From Colius striatus (lineage: Eukaryota; Chordata; Aves; Coliiformes; Coliidae): 64,000 nt of DNA. This document shows positions 63,008 to 64,000 of this stretch, one piece after another. Every line of letters begins with the position of its first letter. Position 1 is the stretch's first letter. The position numbers and the translations under genes were made by a program. The DNA is taken from assembly GCF_028858725.1 (NCBI RefSeq), contig NC_084769.1:13145501-13209500 (forward strand), read 5' to 3'. Under the pieces are notes generated by a model. That model was not told the origin of the DNA. It was given only the letters and a program-made list of their open reading frames with translations, and did not search any database.

Positions 63008-63982
63008 GGGCCCTTCTGTTCCCTCATCACTGTCACACCCCGAGGAAACAAGGGTGTCTCTTCAAGCAACTTAGAAAGTTCTTTGTGATCTCAGCCCAGC
63101 CTCACCAGTGTCCCCAAAGTTCTCACCAGCTCAAGTGTATCTATTTCGTATCTTTGAGATTAAAAAAAGAAATCCAACAAACCAACAAACAAACTTAACA
63201 GAAGCATCTAAATTGTGCTACTCTTGACTTGCACTATGTTTGCTTTCCTTTCTGCCTGGAATAAGAACTATGTTGCTTTGTGCCCTTCTCCAACTTTTAT
63301 TTGCCGTTCAAGCTGTGAAAGTAGAAACCGGGTCAATGTTTGAACAGGTTCCAACCTCCACCCTTCCTCAAAATGGTTTGCATTGAAATGGGCTTTTAAT
63401 ATCTTCCTGACAAAAAATGAGATTGTATTGGAACTGGTAAAACTCTTGCTTCCCTACATCTCTTGCAGTCCCTACCTCACACAATCACTTGGAAGGGACA
63501 GCATCTCTTCCAGGATTCCTGTGGGGTTTTAAGGGTTTTTTTGTGCCGTCTTTTGTTTCTTTAATGATAAAATCCTTTACTCTCACCTCCCAGCTGGAAT
63601 TCCCTGAAGCACTCTCACATGAGCATATCTCAGGGACTGTGCCTTGCTTAGAGAAAATGCTGTAAATACCAACTTGTCTCCTGAAGGAACAAAGCAAAGG
63701 AAACTGCATAGCAACTGCTATTGTCTGGAAAGTCAGAGGGGCATCATGTCTCTTAAAGCAGCTCCCAGAGCGATTGTACATCATCACGAGTGAGATGCTC
63801 TTTCCAGAAGATAACAGATGACTGTTTTAAAAAAAAAAAGAGGGAGAAAGAAAACAATAGTGAAAAACTAAAAGCAGCTGCATAGACACAACCACACATA
63901 TAGTTACCCTGGTGGTGTGTGGAAAAAGGCATGTATGCCTTGTGGATACTACAGCCCTGTGCTTGCCCACACACCTGCATTT

Positions 63983-64000
63983 CACAGAATCACAGAATCT
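63983..64000 (-). mobile_element. Start of an antisense CR1 tail at window edge
   Basis: The window ends in CACAGAATCACAGAATCT, the usual antisense CR1 terminus. The rest lies outside. Confidence 0.7.

Larger units (their letters stand above)
52750..64000. other. Right flank, probably first intron or intergenic
   Basis: No recognisable protein exon on either strand. It contains two CR1 tails (62885-63007 and the window edge), a short TA-rich run (58271-58290) and one exon-like segment at 53667-53861. The open frames of 100-160 codons here show no family resemblance to me and no splice support. Confidence 0.6.

Noticed and set aside
1-64000. tRNA genes, CRISPR arrays, retroviral LTR pairs, prokaryotic operons
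   Set aside because: Looked for by eye; none seen. The direct repeats present are CR1 tails and short microsatellites.

Overview
This is vertebrate nuclear DNA, almost certainly from a bird. Spliced genes have GT-AG introns of 0.3-5 kb. Promoters sit in CpG islands. The dispersed repeats are nearly all CR1 LINE fragments that end in the avian ATTCTATGATTCTATG-type tail. There is no sign of bacterial genes, operons, CRISPR arrays or an intact mobile element. No RNA gene was recognised by eye.

Two protein-coding genes can be read exon by exon. EAF2 (ELL-associated factor 2, a nuclear transcription-elongation cofactor) is on the minus strand: six coding exons from 25675 down to 12808, giving a complete 264-codon reading frame. 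IQCB1 (nephrocystin-5, a ciliary transition-zone and centrosomal calmodulin-binding protein) is on the plus strand: thirteen recognisable coding exons from 26629 to 45689. The genes are head to head, with 953 bp between start codons, and share a CpG island at about 25240-26560. The same divergent pair is known in mammals.

Layout: 1-12000 is left flank with a small CpG island at 470-985, old repeats and a weak candidate minus-strand terminal exon near 8.4-8.6 kb. I did not see SLC15A2, which follows EAF2 in mammals. 12010-25675 is EAF2. 25240-26560 is the shared promoter. 26473-46780 is IQCB1. 46780-51600 is intergenic. 51600-52750 is a strong CpG island with a plausible first exon and splice donor on the plus strand, so it is probably the promoter of the next gene (GOLGB1 by mammalian gene order, not confirmed). 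52750-64000 holds no recognisable coding exon and is probably first intron or intergenic DNA.

The main anomaly is in IQCB1. The exon encoding the first IQ-motif pair cannot be found between 37794 and 42561, and joining the flanking exons directly breaks the frame. A 36-codon exon that I do not know from the human protein lies just before the gap, and a degraded antisense CR1 fills part of it. The rest of the window looks like ordinary avian euchromatin; I found no convincing novel multi-gene system.
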